A stretch of 64,000 bases of DNA from Pedobacter antarcticus (GCF_900112985.1 NZ_FONS01000014.1:37829-101828), one strand, 5' to 3'. Positions 18,455-26,886 are shown, counted from the stretch's first letter. The notes: a model not told the origin generated them from the letters alone. A program made the numbers and translations.

Positions 18455-19813
18455 TTAGTGCTTGCCGATAAATTCTTTGATTCGGTCACTTAAATCAAAC
18501 ACATTAGCATTTAGCTTATTTTCCAGTAAACTGCTTCCTGCAGCACTTCGATAGCCACCGGCGCAATGAACAACAATAGGCTTATTAGTTGGAATCTCGT
18601 TTGACCGGTTGCTCAGCTCTGGCAATGGGATATTGATTGAACCTTGGAAAGCAGGTTGGCTTTCAGCCTCTGGCTGATTTCGAATATCAACAACCGTATA
18701 CGCCGAAGGGTGTTCCTTAAAATCTTCAAAGTCTAATTCAGCTGATTGTTCAGTTCCAAAATCCAGCACAAATGCCTCTTTGATAAATGGTTCATATCCA
18801 ATTTTAGCGGTCCTTTCCTTCAAGAGTTTTAAAGCATTTTCGTTTTCTGCTGCAAGGTAGAATTTATCACCAGGGGCAACCAATGCACCTAACCATGTTT
18901 CAAATTTCTCACCATCCATGATGTTAATGGAATTTTTCAGGTGTTTCCTTTTATAGGCTGCAGAATTTCGTGTATCCACAATGGTTATGTGATTATCAAG
19001 TAGAGCTGCTTTTTTCAGATCATCAACTTTTTGCCCCACTATAACCTTATCCAAACTATTCTTTAATACAGGAGCGCCTGTTTTATTTAAATCAACGTTG
19101 TAAGGAAAATACTTTGGTATAAATGGTTGATCGGCAGTTAATTCTTTAATGAATTCAGACTCAGGCATATCCTGTAAAGACCAGTTTGTTGCTTTTTCAG
19201 CGCCAATAGAACTGCTACTAGCCTTGCTTAAGGCCTTTCCACACAATGTGCCAGCTCCGTGAGCGGGATATACAATTACGTCATCATCAAGCAACATCAG
19301 CTTGTTTCGAAGCGAGCTGTACATTTTTTTTGCAAGCTCTTCACGTTTCAAATCTAAATCTTCACCTTTTTCTCTCAGATCAGGTCTTCCACAATCGCCA
19401 ATGAATAGCGTATCCCCCGTAAATACGGCTTTGTCTTCTCCCTGGTGTTCCAGGACAATAGAGATGCTGTCTGGAGAATGTCCAGGTGTATTCATTGGTT
19501 TAAATTTGACTTTGCCAACTTCAAGCACAGCACCTTCATCAAACGGTATAAAGGTATAGTCGGGATTCATCAATTTGCTCGCAAATATCTTTGCGCCGGT
19601 TTCCTGTTGAATCTGAAGGTGACTACTTACAAAGTCTGCATGTGGATGTGTTTCTATAACTCCGATAATTTTTGAAGCATGTCTATCTGCATAGTCATAA
19701 TATGGCTTAGGATCGCGGGCAGGATCAATCAATACAACCTCACGCTGACACTCGCTCAAAACGGCATAACTGTAATGAGCAAGATTCTTATCTTCAAATT
19801 GTTCAATTTTCAT
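18455..19813 (-). CDS. Persulfide dioxygenase-like metallo-beta-lactamase with two rhodanese domains, 452 aa
   Basis: The N-terminal ETHE1-like MBL domain has THPHADF near residue 52 (the sixth position is Phe instead of His), NTPGHSPDSI and FTGDTLFIGDCGRPDL. Two rhodanese domains follow. The first (VDTRNSAAYKRKHL) lacks a catalytic Cys. The second has VHCAGGYRSAAG with the active Cys near residue 417. Relatives oxidise glutathione or protein persulfide to sulfite and move sulfur between thiols. The start at 19813 matches the family's MKIEQF N-terminus; an upstream codon would add 11 residues. Its promoter carries the shared Crp-type palindrome. Confidence 0.8.
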   Translation of the reverse strand: MKIEQFEDKNLAHYSYAVLSECQREVVLIDPARDPKPYYDYADRHASKIIGVIETHPHADFVSSHLQIQQETGAKIFASKLMNPDYTFIPFDEGAVLEVGKVKFKPMNTPGHSPDSISIVLEHQGEDKAVFTGDTLFIGDCGRPDLREKGEDLDLKREELAKKMYSSLRNKLMLLDDDVIVYPAHGAGTLCGKALSKASSSSIGAEKATNWSLQDMPESEFIKELTADQPFIPKYFPYNVDLNKTGAPVLKNSLDKVIVGQKVDDLKKAALLDNHITIVDTRNSAAYKRKHLKNSINIMDGEKFETWLGALVAPGDKFYLAAENENALKLLKERTAKIGYEPFIKEAFVLDFGTEQSAELDFEDFKEHPSAYTVVDIRNQPEAESQPAFQGSINIPLPELSNRSNEIPTNKPIVVHCAGGYRSAAGSSLLENKLNANVFDLSDRIKEFIGKH

Positions 19814-19832
19814 GTTCTTCTGATTTGATATA

Positions 19833-19877
19833 CAAATTTCTAACAATTACTTTTTCTATACGGTGATTTAAGTCACC
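19833..19877 (-). promoter_or_regulatory. Crp-type operator plus -7 box before the MBL-rhodanese gene
   Basis: The palindrome GGTGATTTAAGTCACC occupies 19862-19877. A Bacteroidota-like -7 box, read GAAATTTG on the minus strand, lies at 19833-19840, with 21 bp between them. Centre-to-centre distance is 33 bp, matching the two other sites in this cluster. Confidence 0.75.
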
Positions 19878-19888
19878 AACCCTGATCC

Positions 19889-20302
19889 TTAGTGAGGAAG
19901 CCGATTTTTTATTACCCCATAAAGGTATGTCCCTGCTAATGCTCCAAATATTACAATCAACATTCCAAAATAGCCATGGCCAATATTTACGAACATTGGA
20001 CCCGGGCAAGCGCCTGTTAGTGCCCAACCTAACCCAAAGATGGTCCCTCCCAGTATATATCTTGGAAAGCTTTTATCCTTATCTTGAAAAGCAATGGGAT
20101 TACCTTTATAATCATTGATTTTAAACCGTTTAATGAGGAACACAGCAAGAGAACCTAATACTACAGCAGTCCCCATAAGCCCATACATGTGAAAAGATTG
20201 AAAACGGAACATTTCCTGAATACGAAACCATGAAATCGCCTCAGATTTACTCATTATTATGCCGAACAAAATGCCAGCTACTATAAATTTTAAAGACTTC
20301 AT
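19889..20302 (-). CDS. YeeE/YedE-family membrane protein, small partner (GACPGP half), 137 aa
   Basis: This hydrophobic protein has four membrane segments and the conserved Cys motif GACPGPMFVNIG near residues 95-106. That is typical of the second half of YeeE/YedE (thiosulfate or sulfur-compound) transporters split into two genes in Bacteroidota. It follows its partner by 18 bp. The pair probably moves thiosulfate or sulfane sulfur across the inner membrane. Confidence 0.75.
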   Translation of the reverse strand: MKSLKFIVAGILFGIIMSKSEAISWFRIQEMFRFQSFHMYGLMGTAVVLGSLAVFLIKRFKINDYKGNPIAFQDKDKSFPRYILGGTIFGLGWALTGACPGPMFVNIGHGYFGMLIVIFGALAGTYLYGVIKNRLPH

Positions 20303-20320
20303 TTTTTTGAATTTTATAGA

Positions 20321-20878
20321 TTAGAAGAGATATGGAAGTATTAAATAGGTTGTGGCAAGCCCACCAATAAAGAAACCGATAACTGCAATCAGAGATGGTA
20401 CCTGCAGATTAGTTAAGCCTGAAATTGCATGGCCTGATGTACAACCACCTGCATAGCGGGCCCCAAATCCCACCAGTACGCCTCCAACTAACAGAATTAA
20501 AAAACCTTTTATTGAAAGTATTGCATCAAGACTGAATAATTGCGACGGATTTAGGCCACCTTCAAAACCTACCCCAATGGTCTTTAGATCAGCTATGGTA
20601 GCTTCTGAGAGTTGTAATGGTTGATCATTTTTTAAGAGTGTGGAAGAGATCACCCCGCCCAATACTGCACCAAATATGAATAGCAAGTTCCATTTTTGTG
20701 TAGTCCAGTCAAAGTCAAAAAATTTCACTTTCTTACCTGCACCAGCTATGGTACAAATCGTCCGCAGGTTGGAGGAAACACCAAACGATTTTCCAAAGTA
20801 TAAAAGTAAAACCATGATAAAGGCAATGGCGGCACCAGAGGTATACCATGGCCACTGTTGTTTGAGTAGTTCTAGCAT
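20321..20878 (-). CDS. YeeE/YedE-family membrane protein, large partner (GGCTSGH half), 185 aa
   Basis: Five membrane segments and the signature ARYAGGCTSGHAISGL near residues 140-155 identify the YeeE/YedE family. The Cys in this motif lines the sulfur path in characterised thiosulfate channels. It pairs with the 137-aa gene downstream. Its promoter region (20917-20962) has the shared Crp-like palindrome and -7 box. Confidence 0.8.
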   Translation of the reverse strand: MLELLKQQWPWYTSGAAIAFIMVLLLYFGKSFGVSSNLRTICTIAGAGKKVKFFDFDWTTQKWNLLFIFGAVLGGVISSTLLKNDQPLQLSEATIADLKTIGVGFEGGLNPSQLFSLDAILSIKGFLILLVGGVLVGFGARYAGGCTSGHAISGLTNLQVPSLIAVIGFFIGGLATTYLILPYLF

Positions 20879-20916
20879 ATGTTGTATGATTAATTTAAGT
20901 TAACTTGTTAATTGAA

Positions 20917-20962
20917 CAAATTTCGGAAGATTCAGGCCCTTATAACGGTGACTTCTGTCACT
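20917..20962 (-). promoter_or_regulatory. Crp-type operator plus -7 box before the split YeeE genes
   Basis: GGTGACTTCTGTCACT at 20947-20962 is palindromic (GGTGAC/GTCACt). A -7 box read GAAATTTG on the minus strand lies at 20917-20924, leaving a 22-bp gap. It is the second of three identical arrangements. Confidence 0.75.
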
Positions 20963-20986
20963 CAACAGATTAAAATCCTTCAGCCT

Positions 20987-21778
20987 TTAGTGTAAAAGTT
21001 CCTTTATCAAGATAAAGCCACCCATGATTAGAACAAACCAGCCAAATCCCCTCTTTAGTTTTGATCCGTCAACCTTTTTACTTAAAAATATTCCAAAAAA
21101 GAGCCCGGCCAGCGCTATTCCGGTAACTTTAAATAAAAAGAGCCAGTCAATTTGAAAGTGTCCCAGGTCACCTGTAAAACCTACTAAGGAATTCATGGCG
21201 ATAATCATTAAGGACGTTCCAACAGCCTCTTTCATTGGCAAGCCCAGCAGAATCACAAGAGTAGGTATAAGTAAGAAGCCACCGCCTGCCCCCAGAAGTC
21301 CCGTAGCAAAACCAATTCCTACACCATAAATCAATAGCCTCAGCGTATGTCCCGAATAGGCAGGAGATTTTGTTTCTATGATTGCTTTATCCTTGATCAT
21401 GGAGAAGGAAGCTACTAGCATTAGTAGCGCAAAAAGCACCATGGTCATCATATTTAAGGTAACCTGAAAGCCACCAATAGAAAACAATTGTGTAGGTAAG
21501 ATAGGGACTAAGAACTTCCTTATAACAAATACGGTGATTATTGAAGATAGACCAAATAACAGGGCGGTTCTGATGCTGACCAGATTATTCCTGAAGTTTT
21601 GATATGCACCTACCAAACTTGTTGTACCTACAATAAACAAGGAGTAGGATGTGGCAAGAAGGGGATTAACGCCAAAAAGATATACCATTACAGGGACTGT
21701 GAGAATTGACCCACCACCACCAATAAGTCCGAGCGATATACCAATTAATGCAGAAGCGAAATAAGCAATGATTTCCAT
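20987..21778 (-). CDS. TauE/SafE-family sulfite/anion exporter, 263 aa
   Basis: This multi-pass protein has the family's repeated Gly-rich starts: GLIGGGGSILTVPV near residue 18 and GLLGAGGGFLLIPTLV near residue 160. TauE/SafE proteins export sulfite or organosulfonates. Here it would remove the sulfite made by the persulfide dioxygenase. The ATG at 21778 begins the first helix directly; a longer frame would run into the operator and is unlikely. Confidence 0.85.
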   Translation of the reverse strand: MEIIAYFASALIGISLGLIGGGGSILTVPVMVYLFGVNPLLATSYSLFIVGTTSLVGAYQNFRNNLVSIRTALLFGLSSIITVFVIRKFLVPILPTQLFSIGGFQVTLNMMTMVLFALLMLVASFSMIKDKAIIETKSPAYSGHTLRLLIYGVGIGFATGLLGAGGGFLLIPTLVILLGLPMKEAVGTSLMIIAMNSLVGFTGDLGHFQIDWLFLFKVTGIALAGLFFGIFLSKKVDGSKLKRGFGWFVLIMGGFILIKELLH

Positions 21779-21794
21779 ATTGTAAAGTGTAGTA

Positions 21795-21839
21795 CAAATA
21801 TGGGCTGTAAAACATACCAGAATGGTGACTTGAGTCACA
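21795..21839 (-). promoter_or_regulatory. Crp-type operator plus -7 box before tauE
   Basis: GGTGACTTGAGTCACA at 21824-21839 is a near-perfect palindrome. A -7 box read CATATTTG on the minus strand lies at 21795-21802, 21 bp away. The operator sits between the tauE start and the end of the Crp/Fnr gene, so the regulator gene and its target are adjacent. Confidence 0.75.
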
Positions 21840-21846
21840 CTGGAGC

Positions 21847-22488
21847 TTATTTGAGATATTCGATGTAGCTGCGATGAAGGATAACCTTTTTTTGCTGTTC
21901 CATTTTCTTTAGAAGACGGGAAATTACCTCTCTTGAGGAATTTAAATCATTTGCAATCTGGCTATGTGTTAGCATTAATGCCCTCGTATTGAGATCATGA
22001 TGTTGCTTTTCAAGGTAGAATTCTAGTCTTTCGTCCATCGCTTTAAAAGATATATGATCAATAACAACTAGTAATTCTTCAAATCTTGATCTATAGGTTT
22101 CTAAAACAAAGTAGTACCACGTCTTATAATTTTTCATTAGTTCGTCCATCAGCGTAGTAGGAACTGCCAGGACAGTAGTTTTATCTACTGCACTTGCCTT
22201 GATTTCACTAGTTTGTTGCTTTGTAGAGCAAATCATAGACAGCGCACAAGCGCCTCCAGGATGAATATAATACATAAAGAATTCACTCCCATCCTCACCT
22301 TCACGGTACAGTTTAACCAATCCCTCAACGACCAGCATTGTAAAACGCATGTTCTGCCCGGTATTCATCAATAAATCACCTTCATTGAATTCTTTCAAAA
22401 AGGCATTATCAATTAGCGTTTCAATTAACCGCGCTTCAAACTGAGGAAAGGATGCAAGTAAGTATTGTTTGATTAGGCTCTGATCCAT
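21847..22488 (-). CDS. Crp/Fnr-family transcriptional regulator of the sulfur cluster, 213 aa
   Basis: The N-terminal cyclic-nucleotide-binding-like beta-barrel (residues ~20-115) is followed by a long dimer helix and a winged helix-turn-helix (SHSQIANDLNSSREVISRLL, residues ~168-188). The recognition helix keeps the S-R-E-V-x-S-R pattern whose Arg, Glu and Arg read GTGA in E. coli Crp. This fits the GTGA-N6-TCAC sites found at three promoters downstream. No FNR-type Cys cluster is seen. Cys residues in the barrel (CALSMICSTK) could sense persulfide; that is inference. Confidence 0.85.
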   Translation of the reverse strand: MDQSLIKQYLLASFPQFEARLIETLIDNAFLKEFNEGDLLMNTGQNMRFTMLVVEGLVKLYREGEDGSEFFMYYIHPGGACALSMICSTKQQTSEIKASAVDKTTVLAVPTTLMDELMKNYKTWYYFVLETYRSRFEELLVVIDHISFKAMDERLEFYLEKQHHDLNTRALMLTHSQIANDLNSSREVISRLLKKMEQQKKVILHRSYIEYLK

Positions 22489-22768
22489 GCGTGTAAGTAT
22501 CTAATAAACCAAAATTGCTGATTAATATTCACTTATGAGATTGAATGTAAATATTATTAGTCAATGGAGCTAAGTATCTGTTTAAGAATATCAAGGTCTT
22601 GCATTGATGGAGATCAGCATAATTATTTTATTCAACATGTGATGAACTGATAGTAAACATATTATCTAAATGGTTACTAATTCCTTGACTTGGTTTAGGC
22701 GTATAATAGGGAACATTCTAACTAAAAGCGAATCAAAAACCCGTCTCATTATACATCAAAAAACGGTC

Positions 22769-24429
22769 GTGGCTGTTGCACAATGGCTACATTTTCTGAA
22801 ACCTCGACCCGTAAGATGATTTATTCAGCCATTAGGAGAATTTTTACTGATTAGCTAGGATAGTGGAAAATGCAAGTAAGTGCCGCTGCAAGGTGTCTAT
22901 AACGGCTTCAAAGAAGGCTTGGGAAGGCTTTCTTCCCCCTTTCTTCAGGTATTTTTTTAAATTGAAGGCAATTGCAGCCATGAGCATGACTTTATGGGCA
23001 CCGGCTTGACCCAGTACACCTATTTTTCTTAAACCATAGTAATGAGTCAAACTACCAAAGACAGGTTCTACTGTGCTTTGCCGCAGTTTTTTCATTTGCC
23101 TGCCTCTTTTACTATGTTGTCTGCTAAAAGCTCTGAGGTACTGTTCGTCATAAATTGTCCTGATAATCTGTCTCCATGTTTTATTTGGCACACAGGTGGA
23201 TTTCATCGGACATGTTTTACAATCCTTCGTTGCTGTCCGGTAGATTTTCAACACTGTTCCATCCTGGTTTGTATGAAAGCCTTTGAAGGGTAAAGGCTTG
23301 TTCATTGGACAATGATATTCATCTTTTTCTTTGTTATATGGAAAGCCTTCGATCTCTGGCTTATACTTTCCAAATACTGGTATCCAACCAGTAATTCCTC
23401 TTTGTTCCAGGAAATTGTAATTGGAGCCATTGGAGTAACCTGCATCTGCAAGCAGATCCGTCATTACCATTTCGTTTTTCTTTAATCGGTTTTGTACCTG
23501 CATGCTAATGGCAGGTAAGTATTGGCTGTCCCTGCCATCGGCAAAGTCTGCTTGGATATGTGAGATTACACCTTCTGCGGTGTCCACCGCCATACTGCAA
23601 TGATAGTTCAGCTTTCTGGCTTTGCCAGGCTTCACTGATATGCGGGCGTCTGGATCGTGCGGATTGTAATACGTCTTATTGCTAAGTAGCTGTGCTTTTT
23701 CATGTGCTGCTCCTGGTGCCCCAACTGGATTGTCAAGCAAATTTTGCTGGTGTTTTTTTACTCGCCTTAAATGATGCTCCGGTGCAGTAATTTGCACTGA
23801 AGTAGGTGGATCATTCTTTTTTTTACCTTCCTGATTCTCTTCCTCCACTTTTTTCAAGTGGTTGTCTATGGAAGAAGCTGGTACTTTTAACACCACACTT
23901 TCCATAGATGCATTTGCTTTAATGGGCGCTGAATCTACTGCTTGAGTATGGCCAGATACCATTCCGCTGTTTACACAAAGGGTAAACACTTTGTTGAACA
24001 ATGTTTCAAACAGGGAGGCCGGGTATAGCTGCCTGGTTCTGCTTATGGTAGAATGCCAAGGCAGCTCTTCATCTATATCAAAGCCCAGAAAGTACAATAC
24101 GTCCATTCGCATGGAGCAATGCTCTACCAATTTGCGGTCAGAAGTTACGTTCTCAAGGTAACCAGTCAGCAGTAGCTTAAAAAAGACTACGGGGTCAATA
24201 GATGGGTTGCCAGTTTTGCCATAAAGTTCTTTTGTTTCTTTGTATAAAAAGCTCAGATCAAGCGTTTCGCGGAGTTTGCGGTACAGGTTTTCCTTGGGAA
24301 CCCGGCTCGAGAGCTGGAAGCTGAACAGCTTTTCAGTATAGTCCTTTCTGCCTTGCATGCTTTAATTTACGCATTTCAGCAATTTTATAAAAGCAAAATC
24401 TGCATTTATTCGAGTTGTGCAACAGCCAC
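22769..24429 (-). mobile_element. Intact IS1182-family insertion sequence
   Basis: Terminal inverted repeats GTGGCTGTTGCACAA (22769-22783) and TTGTGCAACAGCCAC (24415-24429) are perfect over at least 15 bp. They bracket one transposase gene. GGTC occurs on both outer sides (22765-22768 and 24430-24433) and is a possible 4-bp target duplication. A truncated relative lies at 26427-26750 in the same orientation. Confidence 0.85.
22844..24358 (-). CDS. IS1182-family transposase, 504 aa
   Basis: The N-terminal domain (KENLYRKLRE, then DPVVFFKLLLTGYL) and the DDE core (VDSAPIKANAS, later DLLADAGYSNG) identify an IS1182-type transposase. A Cys-rich insert (CKTCPMKSTCVP) and the C-terminal STVEPVFGSLTHYYGLRK, which holds the catalytic Glu, complete it. 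All three catalytic acidic residues and full length are present, so it should be active. Confidence 0.9.
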   Translation of the reverse strand: MQGRKDYTEKLFSFQLSSRVPKENLYRKLRETLDLSFLYKETKELYGKTGNPSIDPVVFFKLLLTGYLENVTSDRKLVEHCSMRMDVLYFLGFDIDEELPWHSTISRTRQLYPASLFETLFNKVFTLCVNSGMVSGHTQAVDSAPIKANASMESVVLKVPASSIDNHLKKVEEENQEGKKKNDPPTSVQITAPEHHLRRVKKHQQNLLDNPVGAPGAAHEKAQLLSNKTYYNPHDPDARISVKPGKARKLNYHCSMAVDTAEGVISHIQADFADGRDSQYLPAISMQVQNRLKKNEMVMTDLLADAGYSNGSNYNFLEQRGITGWIPVFGKYKPEIEGFPYNKEKDEYHCPMNKPLPFKGFHTNQDGTVLKIYRTATKDCKTCPMKSTCVPNKTWRQIIRTIYDEQYLRAFSRQHSKRGRQMKKLRQSTVEPVFGSLTHYYGLRKIGVLGQAGAHKVMLMAAIAFNLKKYLKKGGRKPSQAFFEAVIDTLQRHLLAFSTILANQ

Positions 24430-24603
24430 GGTCGTTTCTTGGAATGTTAGGAACAAACTTTTTATGATTTCGTTTTGGCCAAATTCATGAATTCGTTTTA
24501 GCCGTTACAGTTTTGAGGGACACCTGTAACGGCTAAATCACCAATGAAAAATCTCCTGGTATATTGAATTAGAAAATGAGGGTTTAATAGATATGCCACG
24601 TGA

Positions 24604-24819
24604 TTAATTACAACAGCTATTTCCTTCCTGAATTGGTGGACATGGGACAGTAGCATAACTGCAAAACACACAACAATCCCCAAAATGAGGTTTTAATTGA
24701 GTTTTACAGCTTTCGCATTCATAAAAGTACTGACAAGCATCCGTTGGCATTACCTCTTCTTTTTTATACCCACACGAAGGACAGGTGATGGTAGAATTTA
24801 ATTGAATTTCTTTAGTCAT
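24604..24819 (-). CDS. GDCCVxC-domain protein of the mercury module, 71 aa
   Basis: This small Cys-rich protein has an N-terminal CPSCGY knuckle, CESCKTQ, and the family signature GDCCVFCSY followed by CPP and a C-terminal CC. GDCCVxC proteins are encoded beside MerT/MerP genes in Bacteroidota and probably bind soft metal ions. It starts one base after the MerTP stop, in the same operon. Confidence 0.8.
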   Translation of the reverse strand: MTKEIQLNSTITCPSCGYKKEEVMPTDACQYFYECESCKTQLKPHFGDCCVFCSYATVPCPPIQEGNSCCN

Positions 24820-24820
24820 C

Positions 24821-25423
24821 TTATTGCGTTTTAATACTTGTTACCTGGTAGCCGGTTTTGTTTATTTGGGACTTTAAACTGTCTACTGAAACCTTTTTAG
24901 GGTCATAACTTACCTTTGTCTCAGACTTTTCATAGGAGGTTGAGCTTTTTGCAACACCAGAAACTTTAGAAAGTGCCCCGTCAATGTGGGCGGTACAACT
25001 GGCACATGTCATCCCTTTAACTAAAAAATTAACTGATTTCAGATTACTTTGCTGTTGGACAATAGTGGATTGTACAGGAGTTTCATACAATGCAGATGTA
25101 TAATAAGGGAAAGCAAGCAGTAGCCCCGAAAATAGAGTAATGATCAGTAATGCTTGTTTAGATTTCCTAAAAGTATTACGCTCACACCCACAGTTTTCTT
25201 TTTTCTGTGATTTTCCAGATAACTGTTGATACCAGGCAAAAGCAAGAACGATTACGGTGATTCCGATGAAATATGGGCGCGTAGGTTCTACCCACGAAAA
25301 GGAAGAAGCCACGCCAAACGTTCCTGTAATAAGGGCAATCACTGGGGTGATGCAACATAATGATGCTGCAAATGCAGACAATAATCCTACGCCAACTAAC
25401 CCTGACCTTTCTTTTGTTTTCAT
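24821..25423 (-). CDS. merTP: Mercuric ion transport protein, MerT-MerP fusion, 200 aa
   Basis: The MerT-like N-terminal half has three membrane helices with the vicinal Cys pair ALCCITPV in TM1 and a cytoplasmic CGC site (ENCGCE). It is fused to a MerP-like heavy-metal-associated domain (VKGMTCASCTAHID) at residues ~130-198. It would capture Hg(II) and carry it inward. No merA reductase is seen in the window, so uptake alone would not give classical resistance. The ATG overlaps the ArsR stop (ATGA). Confidence 0.85.
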   Translation of the reverse strand: MKTKERSGLVGVGLLSAFAASLCCITPVIALITGTFGVASSFSWVEPTRPYFIGITVIVLAFAWYQQLSGKSQKKENCGCERNTFRKSKQALLIITLFSGLLLAFPYYTSALYETPVQSTIVQQQSNLKSVNFLVKGMTCASCTAHIDGALSKVSGVAKSSTSYEKSETKVSYDPKKVSVDSLKSQINKTGYQVTSIKTQ

Positions 25424-25800
25424 ATTTGTTCTGTTTGGAGATTTGAGGCTGTAATATGGATAAGTAAAGGTTTTAATAATTCGATATGCATGAGGTCTAT
25501 GGAGTAAAAAATGGTTTGTGCCACTTTGCGGGTCTTAATAATTCTTCCATCCTTCATTTTACGTAGATGTTGAGAAACTGCAGAGATGCTCATGCTTAAA
25601 ATATCGGCCAGATCACAAGGGCATAGTTCACCCTCTATCTTTAAAAGAAAAAGAATTTTAAGCCTTACTTCGTTTCCAGCGAGGGCTAGGATACTACTTA
25701 ACCCTGTCAAAGTTGTTTGATTAGCCTGTAAAAGTTCTTTACACCCTTTTATCTGGCATGAATCGGCTAATACCCGTATACAGCTTTCCTGACTTTCCAT
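25420..25800 (-). CDS. ArsR/SmtB-family metal-responsive repressor, 126 aa
   Basis: The winged helix-turn-helix carries the ArsR sensor signature ELCPCDLADIL (CxC at the start of the DNA-binding region), then SAVSQHLRKMKDG. Additional Cys residues at positions 7 and 15 could add metal ligands. It is first in the operon with merTP and the GDCCVxC gene. A perfect 30-bp palindrome lies 17 bp upstream of its start. Confidence 0.85.
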   Translation of the reverse strand: MESQESCIRVLADSCQIKGCKELLQANQTTLTGLSSILALAGNEVRLKILFLLKIEGELCPCDLADILSMSISAVSQHLRKMKDGRIIKTRKVAQTIFYSIDLMHIELLKPLLIHITASNLQTEQI

Positions 25801-25816
25801 GATGCAAAAATATATT

Positions 25817-25846
25817 TATTTAAGTATTTTAGCAAATACTTAAATA
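25817..25846 (-). promoter_or_regulatory. ArsR operator: perfect inverted repeat upstream of the repressor gene
   Basis: TATTTAAGTATTT (25817-25829) and its exact complement (25834-25846) flank a TAGC spacer. A -7-like TATTTG read on the minus strand lies inside it, so a bound repressor would block the promoter. Confidence 0.75.
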
Positions 25847-26039
25847 ATAGCTTTATATCTTTAAATGCACTAATGGTCTTGTACTCCTTAAGAAGAGAAG
25901 TTGCCTCTTCATATTGTTTGTAATAAACATTGTTTTTCCTGCCTATGTTCCAGCCTTTGATCAACAAGGTAATTGCGGCATTGAGTTGTTCAAGTTTTTT
26001 GTGTTTCACCGTATTTAGACAGTTGAATGTATTTGCTAT

Positions 26040-26426
26040 TGATTTTAATACTACATTGCCAGAACTCAATACATTTATTACTGGGGAATGGGCATGGATA
26101 AATATAGATGTTCCATTAACATATTCGCAGCAAATTGGGAGCAAACAACAAGGTGGCTTTGCTGATTTCGTACAGCCAATAATAAAAAGAAATATTCTAG
26201 GTTGGCAAAATGCCACAATCAATCTTGCTTGCCGCCTTGAGTATGTGGATTGGAATGTTGGAAGATTTAATGAAACTGATGAAAATATTGGAGATGAGTT
26301 ATGGAGCATAATGCCGGGTCTAAGCTTCAGACCAAGGCCTCAAACTGTTCTAAGGGCAAATTATAGAATTCAAAGTCAAAAAGATTTATTAGTGAACCCA
26401 CCGAGTCGAACTGCCGCAATACAATT
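26040..26426 (+). pseudogene. C-terminal fragment of an outer-membrane beta-barrel protein
   Basis: From about 26040 the plus strand reads as a coding beta-rich segment (ITGEWAWINIDVPLTYSQQIG; WSIMPGLSFRPRPQTVLRANYR), typical of the last strands of a porin-like protein. The 5' part is missing and the frame is cut a few codons before its natural end by the IS remnant. A longer plus-strand frame opens at 25930, but that upstream sequence does not look like the same protein. The original function is not identifiable. Confidence 0.5.
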
Positions 26427-26750
26427 CGCAACACGTCCATTCGCATAGAGTAATGCTCTACCAGCTTGCGGTCAGGGGTATGATTCTCCAGGCAACCTGT
26501 CAGCAGTAGTTTGAAAAAGACGACCGGGTCATTTGAAGGATTGCCGGTCTTGCAGTAAAGTTCCTTTGTGTGTAATATAAAAAGCTCAGATCAAGCGTTT
26601 CGCGGAGTCTCGGTACGGGTTTTCTTTAGGAACCCGGTTCGATAGCTGATAAACAGGTCTTCTGTATAATCCTGTCTGCTTTGTATGCCTTTAATTTCGG
26701 CATTTTTATAAAAGCAAAATTTAACATTATTAGAGTTGTGCAACAGCCAC
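26427..26750 (-). mobile_element. Remnant of a second IS1182-family element
   Basis: This stretch matches 24097-24429 of the intact IS (transposase 5' end plus terminal repeat) with many substitutions and small indels. It ends in the identical terminal TTGTGCAACAGCCAC (26736-26750). The other end of this copy is gone. It has the same orientation as the intact IS, so the mercury genes lie between two related IS copies. Confidence 0.8.
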
Positions 26751-26854
26751 GATTAAACCCTTATTCAGCTAATACGTTAAACATTATAACATTAAGTAAA
26801 CTGCCATTGAATAGTAGGCTTGCCCAGATTTGAAAGTTGGCATTCTATATAATT

Positions 26855-26886
26855 AAAAAGCCTCAACGATTTGTTGAGGCTTTTTT
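26855..26886. terminator. Bidirectional intrinsic terminator
   Basis: GCCTCAAC (26860-26867) pairs with GTTGAGGC (26873-26880). The stem is flanked by A5 on the left and T6 on the right, so it can terminate in both directions. It insulates the following Abi gene from the IS remnant. Confidence 0.8.

Noticed and set aside
25767..26309. A 180-codon minus-strand frame across the arsR operator
   Set aside because: It reads through the palindromic operator and lies antisense to the outer-membrane protein fragment; only a short middle part looks coding-like.
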